64,000 nt of DNA from Alphaproteobacteria bacterium (lineage in GTDB: Bacteria; Myxococcota_A; UBA796; GCA-2862545), in NCBI GenBank assembly GCA_020632875.1, contig JACKET010000003.1, positions 186,001 to 250,000 of the forward strand, given 5' to 3'. A program made the translations under genes and the position numbers. Below the pieces are notes generated by a model that saw only the letters and a program-made list of their open reading frames with translations, was not told where the DNA came from and ran no database searches. Below, in pieces: positions 59,966-64,000 of this stretch (position 1 is its first letter; every line of letters begins with the position of its first letter).

Positions 59966-61821
59966 GCGTCCTCCACCCGCTGGTGCTCGAACCGGAAGTA
60001 CCCGAACAGCAGCAGAACCCCGGCGAGCCCGAACGGCAACATCAGACAGAGGTTGTACCGCGACAACATCTGCCCCTGGACGATCGTCACCCGGACCGGC
60101 GTGGGCAGGTCGTACTCGAGCCCGCCAGACAACAGGTACGTGCCCTTGGGCGGGCAGCGGAGCCACTTCGTCGCGCTCTGGGCGCCCTCGGACCAGTAGC
60201 CGTCGTCGTACCCGTGGTAGAACTCGACCTCGTTGCCGACGTACCCGACGGCCTCGTCCTCGACGGCGTCTTCGAGCTCGAGGTCGACGTAGACCCAGGA
60301 GTTGTCGGCCTGGGTGTCGTACCGGATGCCGATCACCGAGCCGTTCGCGGGGTCGAGAACGAAGGCCTGGCTGTCGACCTCGCTGCCCTCGAGCGCGTGG
60401 GACGGGATGGTGAAGGAGACGACCTCGTGGCCGGGCCACATCCCCGCGATGCCCGCGACGAAGACGTTCATCGCCGCCACGAGGAGGGCCGCGAAGGCCG
60501 CGAGCCGCCAGCCCGCCCACGGGTTGGGCTGCGCGAAGTGCACGGCCCACGGCCGCTCGATCCGCCCTCCGAGGCCGAACGCCTCTTCGATGGCCCCCGC
60601 GGGCAACCAGGCGCCGCGGAACACCTCGAGCTCGGTCGGGCTCTCCTCGACGGAGAGGAGCGCGGGGGGATCCGCGAGATCCCAGGTCTTCTGCTGGTCG
60701 CCGCGCGTCGCCTCCCACGGGAGCGCGCCGTCGACGTAGTCGAGCCGCGACCATCCACGCCCGACGAGGCGGTACGTGACGCCCTCGAGCGTCACCTTGG
60801 TGCCGCGGCCCGCGCTGCGCAGCGCGGCCACCGGAAGGCCCCGCTCCAGCGGACGCGTCCAGCTGTAGTGCCCGTTGTCGTACTCGAGCCACAGGTAGCC
60901 GCCGGTGTCGGACCAGCAGAGGTACTCGTGCGTCCAGTACCCCTCGTCGTCGACGTACCGCATCCGACCGACGACCTCCCAGACGTCGTCGAGCAGCGAC
61001 CCGCGCGCGCCGATGTCGAGGTGGAAGCCGACCTCGTCGGTGTTGTGGTCGAGAACGCGGCTCGCCGCGCCATCCAGCGCGAGCACGGCGCCGCAGCTCG
61101 GGCACGTCGCGGTCTTCGCGGTCTGGCCCTGCTTCGGGAGCGGGAACGGCGCGCCGCAGCCGGCGCAGCTGATGGTGCTCGCCTCGACCGCGCGCTTCAG
61201 GCGGGGTCGGCCGGGATCGCCGAACCTCACGTCACCCGGGTCGACCGCCTCGCCGAGGAAGGCCTCGCACGACCCGTCTTCGTCGATCTCGACCGTGAGC
61301 ACGCGGTTCCCGCCGATCTCGATCAGATCCGCGTAGCGGAACGTCGCGCCGGGCGCGATCCGCCGCGGCAGCTGGCCCTCGCCCCCGTCGCACGTCGCGT
61401 CGCCGATCTCGCGGACCTCGAAGCGCACGCCCGCAACGACCACCGGGTCGCCGAGCTGCAGCCCGCGGTGCACGCCCTCCGGCACGCCGGGCAGGGCGTC
61501 TTCGAGCGCGTAGTCCTTCTCGTCCTCGACGAGCCACCGCTCGCGCCCGTCGGCCGTCACGACGTACCACTCGTCCCACGCACCCCGGCCGTGACGCAGG
61601 CGCACCCGCCCGACGACCCGCACCCCGATGCCCGACACGCGCCCCTCGGCGCCGACCTCGACATTGCTGCGGGGCTCGCCGACGATCGACTTCGCACCGC
61701 GCCGCAGCACGCCGTCTTCGAGGTACAGCGTGCTGTCGCAGCGATCGCAGACGATCACGACGATGCCGGGGTTGGACGGCTCGTGCACCGCCCCGCAGTT
61801 CGGGCAGGACAGTGCCGCCAC
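59962..61821 (-). CDS. DUF4178 protein with zinc ribbons and membrane helices
   Basis: This 619-residue protein has an N-terminal zinc ribbon (CPNCG and CDRCD) and a central second ribbon (CAGCG and CPSCG), each preceding a DUF4178-type beta-domain (WDEWYVVTADGRERWLVEDEK; HEYLCWSDTGGYLWLEYDNG). Membrane helices follow near residues 440-465 and at the C-terminus. DUF4178 proteins are found with DUF350 and polyamine-type enzymes in bacteria and are thought to act in membrane homeostasis. The GTG start overlaps the DUF350 stop by one base (TAGTG). Confidence 0.9.
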   Translation of the reverse strand: MAALSCPNCGAVHEPSNPGIVVIVCDRCDSTLYLEDGVLRRGAKSIVGEPRSNVEVGAEGRVSGIGVRVVGRVRLRHGRGAWDEWYVVTADGRERWLVEDEKDYALEDALPGVPEGVHRGLQLGDPVVVAGVRFEVREIGDATCDGGEGQLPRRIAPGATFRYADLIEIGGNRVLTVEIDEDGSCEAFLGEAVDPGDVRFGDPGRPRLKRAVEASTISCAGCGAPFPLPKQGQTAKTATCPSCGAVLALDGAASRVLDHNTDEVGFHLDIGARGSLLDDVWEVVGRMRYVDDEGYWTHEYLCWSDTGGYLWLEYDNGHYSWTRPLERGLPVAALRSAGRGTKVTLEGVTYRLVGRGWSRLDYVDGALPWEATRGDQQKTWDLADPPALLSVEESPTELEVFRGAWLPAGAIEEAFGLGGRIERPWAVHFAQPNPWAGWRLAAFAALLVAAMNVFVAGIAGMWPGHEVVSFTIPSHALEGSEVDSQAFVLDPANGSVIGIRYDTQADNSWVYVDLELEDAVEDEAVGYVGNEVEFYHGYDDGYWSEGAQSATKWLRCPPKGTYLLSGGLEYDLPTPVRVTIVQGQMLSRYNLCLMLPFGLAGVLLLFGYFRFEHQRVEDA

Positions 61822-62033
61822 TACCCGATGGCCGCCGCGACGATGATGGCGATGCCGATGAACATCGCGCCGAGGATGATGCCGAGGGCCGTGTTCTGGT
61901 CCTCCTCGATCTCCTTCTGGATCGAGAAGGGCGCCACCTTCGTCGCGATCCACAGGCTGCCGCCGAAGAGCGCCAGGCCGAGGGCGGTGTAGACGACGCT
62001 GGCCAGGAGGATCTCGGGATGAAGGTCGGGCAT
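61821..62033 (-). CDS. DUF350-family small membrane protein
   Basis: This 70-residue protein has two membrane helices (ILLASVVYTALGLALFGGSLWIA and LGIILGAMFIGIAIIVAAAIG) separated by the acidic loop EIEEDQNTALG. This matches one DUF350 repeat; typical family members carry two. It lies 2 bases after the SpeD-like gene and overlaps the DUF4178 start by one base. It probably works with the DUF4178 protein in the inner membrane. Confidence 0.85.
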   Translation of the reverse strand: MPDLHPEILLASVVYTALGLALFGGSLWIATKVAPFSIQKEIEEDQNTALGIILGAMFIGIAIIVAAAIG

Positions 62034-62035
62034 GC

Positions 62036-62311
62036 TCACTCCAGCACGGCCCAGCCGAGGGCGGCGACGCGCGCGGCCAGGTCGGAAGACGCCGCACCAT
62101 AGCCGTCTACGGTGGCGATGCCCCGCTCGGGCCAGGTGTGCACGGCGATCGTCGCCTCGGTGCCGAGGCGCACCACGCTGTAGCCATGCGGCTCGAAGTG
62201 GTGCGTGCACGTCGTGCCGTCGGGGAGCAGGGCATCCACGAGCGCGTCGACGTCCCCCGTCAGGGCGACGCGGAGTCCGATGTGCGACCAGAGCGTGTCC
62301 ACGTCGGACAC
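62036..62311 (-). CDS. SpeD-like protein lacking the pyruvoyl-forming serine
   Basis: This 91-residue protein has the core of bacterial S-adenosylmethionine decarboxylase: HTWPERGIATVD (58-69). In active enzymes the self-cleavage site reads ESH just before the strand; here it reads E52-A53-T54, and the FTCG motif with the catalytic Cys is replaced by GYG. It is therefore predicted unable to form the pyruvoyl cofactor. It is the first gene of the operon with DUF350, DUF4178 and the spermidine synthase-like protein. Confidence 0.85.
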   Translation of the reverse strand: MSDVDTLWSHIGLRVALTGDVDALVDALLPDGTTCTHHFEPHGYSVVRLGTEATIAVHTWPERGIATVDGYGAASSDLAARVAALGWAVLE

Positions 62312-62370
62312 GTAAGCGCGATGCAGCAGACGGCCATGTCGATCGGCCCGGAATGTGCCACAATCCGCGC

Positions 62371-64000
62371 ATGTGGGCCTTGATTGCCGCGGCGTGGAGC
62401 GCGCCGACCATCCTCGACTTCTCGCCGGGTTTCTGCGGCTCGCAGAGTCAGTGGGTGTTCGTCGGCACCACGACGTTCGACGCCGGCGGCACCTGCGAGC
62501 TCGACCTCACCGAGGTCGGCACCGACGACCTCGGCGCGGCGTGGTACGGCCAGCGCGTCGAGTGGAGCGCCTTCCACGCGTTCCGCGCCCACGTCGAGTT
62601 CGACATCGACGGCGGGAACCTCGGCGGCGAGGGCCTCGCGCTCGTGCTGCAGGACGTGGGCACCTCGGCGCTCGGCAGCGCCAACGGCCCGGGGCACTTC
62701 GGGATCACGCCGAGCGTCGTCGTCGAGCTCGACACCCTGATCTCGGGCGCCTGGGATCCCGACGGCAACCACATCGGGATCTACGCCGACTCCGTCTCGC
62801 TCGACAGCGTGCAGGTCGGCACCGCGTTCAACAACGGCGACCCCCAGCACTTCTGGGTCGACTACGACGAGCAGTCGAACCTGCTCGAGGTCTACTGGAC
62901 GAGCGGATCGCCCACCAAGCCGGGCTCCCCGCGGATCACCGAGAGCGTCAGCCTCGCGTCGCGCTTCCCGAACGGCTTCTGGATCGGCTTCACGGCCGCG
63001 TCGGGCTCGACGAACGCCCACGACATCATGGAGCTCGACTGGGCCTCCGACTTCGACCGCGACGGCGACGGGCTGCTGGCGTTCGAAGACCCCTGCGACG
63101 GCGATGCCGCGGGAGACAGCGACGGCGACGGCCTCCCCGACGGGTGCGACGTGTGTCCCACGGTGGCCGACCCCGGCCAGGCCGACTCGGATGGCGATGG
63201 CGTCGGCGACGCCTGCGACAACTGCCCGTCCGTGCCGAACCCCACCCAGGCCGACAGCGACGCCGACGGCGTCGGCACCGCCTGCGACAACTGCCCCACG
63301 GTGGGCAACGCCGGGCAGGGCGACAGCGACGCGGATGGCGTGGGCAACGCCTGCGACGCGTGTCCCGCCGACCCGCCCGTCGAAGACCTCGACGGAGACG
63401 GCGTCTGCAACAGCGACGACGTGTGCCCCGGCGGCGACGACGACGACGACCTCGACGGCGACGGGGTGCCCGACGACTGCGACGGGTGCCCGGCCGACTT
63501 CGACCCCACGCCGGTCGACACCGACGGAGACGGCACGAACGACGCCTGCGACGTCTGCCCCACCCTCCCCGGTCCCCAGACCGACTCCGACAACGACGGC
63601 TTCGGCAACGCCTGCGACAACTGCCCGAACACGCCGAACCCGAGCCAGCAGGACAGCGACGGCGACGGCAGCGGCGACGCGTGCGACGCCTGCGACACGG
63701 TGAACGGCCCCGACTCCGACGGGGATGGCGACGTCGACTGCGCCGACAACTGTCCCAACGTCGCCAACCCGAGCCAGGCCGATGCCGACAACGACGGCGT
63801 CGGCGACGCGTGCGACACCTGCCCCGCGGTGCCGGGTGCCCAGACCGACTCCGACAACGACGGCATCGGGAACGCCTGCGACAACTGCCCGAACACGTCG
63901 AATGCGCTGCAGCTCGACGACGACGGCGACGGGGTGGGCAACCTCTGTGACGCCTGCCCGGACGACGCCCCGAACGACTCCGACGGCGACTCGGTCTGCG
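62371..64000 (+). CDS. Lectin-like / thrombospondin type 3 repeat surface protein (3' end outside window)
   Basis: The frame is open to the window end (543 codons). A short signal-like start (MWALIAAAWSA) precedes a beta-sandwich of about 215 residues resembling L-type lectins (FDIDGGNLGGEGLALVLQD, HFGITPSVVVELDTLI, GNHIGIYAD). At least ten calcium-binding TSP3-type repeats follow (DSDGDGVGDACDNCP and variants). TSP3 proteins with lectin domains are common on the surface of myxobacteria and probably bind glycans. An in-frame ATG at 62353 is an alternative start. Confidence 0.9.
   Translation, partial: MWALIAAAWSAPTILDFSPGFCGSQSQWVFVGTTTFDAGGTCELDLTEVGTDDLGAAWYGQRVEWSAFHAFRAHVEFDIDGGNLGGEGLALVLQDVGTSALGSANGPGHFGITPSVVVELDTLISGAWDPDGNHIGIYADSVSLDSVQVGTAFNNGDPQHFWVDYDEQSNLLEVYWTSGSPTKPGSPRITESVSLASRFPNGFWIGFTAASGSTNAHDIMELDWASDFDRDGDGLLAFEDPCDGDAAGDSDGDGLPDGCDVCPTVADPGQADSDGDGVGDACDNCPSVPNPTQADSDADGVGTACDNCPTVGNAGQGDSDADGVGNACDACPADPPVEDLDGDGVCNSDDVCPGGDDDDDLDGDGVPDDCDGCPADFDPTPVDTDGDGTNDACDVCPTLPGPQTDSDNDGFGNACDNCPNTPNPSQQDSDGDGSGDACDACDTVNGPDSDGDGDVDCADNCPNVANPSQADADNDGVGDACDTCPAVPGAQTDSDNDGIGNACDNCPNTSNALQLDDDGDGVGNLCDACPDDAPNDSDGDSVC

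Overview
The window is very GC-rich and densely coded, with many 4-base ATGA/GTGA stop-start overlaps. Several features point to a myxobacterium-like member of the Myxococcota: a DUF2330 protein with a MYXO-CTERM-like tail (Cys-rich motif, hydrophobic stretch, RRRR), many Ser/Thr kinases, a thrombospondin type 3 repeat protein and a TIGR02996 protein. This is inferred from gene content, because the window holds no rRNA or tRNA. Protein names come from motifs read by eye; no database search was run.

Positions 1-17536 are mostly ordinary: the end of a sigma-54 activator, an LPG-synthase-like membrane protein, a nitrilase, an aminotransferase, a CaCA antiporter, a 2Fe-2S ferredoxin, an alpha-glucan phosphorylase, a TonB-dependent receptor-like protein, a UPF0178 protein, a degenerate PP2C protein, the DUF2330 protein and a NylB-like serine hydrolase. 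Positions 17537-27737 are a nearly gapless minus-strand run. It reads pseudokinase with a ubiquitin-like tail, FHA-like/TM/lytic transglycosylase fusion, anchored protein, Ser/Thr kinase, TPR protein, enoyl-CoA hydratase-like protein and GlpD.

Positions 27863-56081 form the accessory island. Its core (35439-55223, minus strand) is a contractile injection system (CIS) of the phage-tail-like (Afp/PVC, eCIS) type. It has two sheaths, two tube proteins, a DUF4255 cap/terminator, a tail-assembly protein with its DUF6760 partner, a LysM adaptor, a gpD-like hub, gp25, baseplate J and a tail protein I-like protein. It also has a 1637-residue Ala/Arg/Thr-rich protein. I could not find the AAA+ ATPase, PAAR spike tip, baseplate V or fibre. 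Beside the core lie a four-domain SRPBCC/DUF5939/cyclase-like/kinase protein and a ubiquitin-like/four-TM/RING- or PHD-like zinc finger protein. Two divergently transcribed plus-strand genes flank the system and share an LGN motif seen in many eCIS-associated proteins, so they are candidate cargo. Hairpins separate the sheath, tube and baseplate blocks.

Positions 56074-57219 encode an ArgE-like deacetylase. Positions 57392-62311 are a minus-strand operon with an aminopropyltransferase-like membrane protein, a DUF4178 protein, DUF350 and a SpeD homologue that has lost its pyruvoyl-forming serine. The window ends inside a lectin-like/TSP3 surface protein.

The most unusual content is the CIS island. 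It is linked to kinase and pseudokinase signalling, a membrane-bound murein hydrolase, and two ubiquitin-fold proteins, one carrying a RING- or PHD-like finger. I infer that it may be an envelope-associated, signal-controlled CIS.
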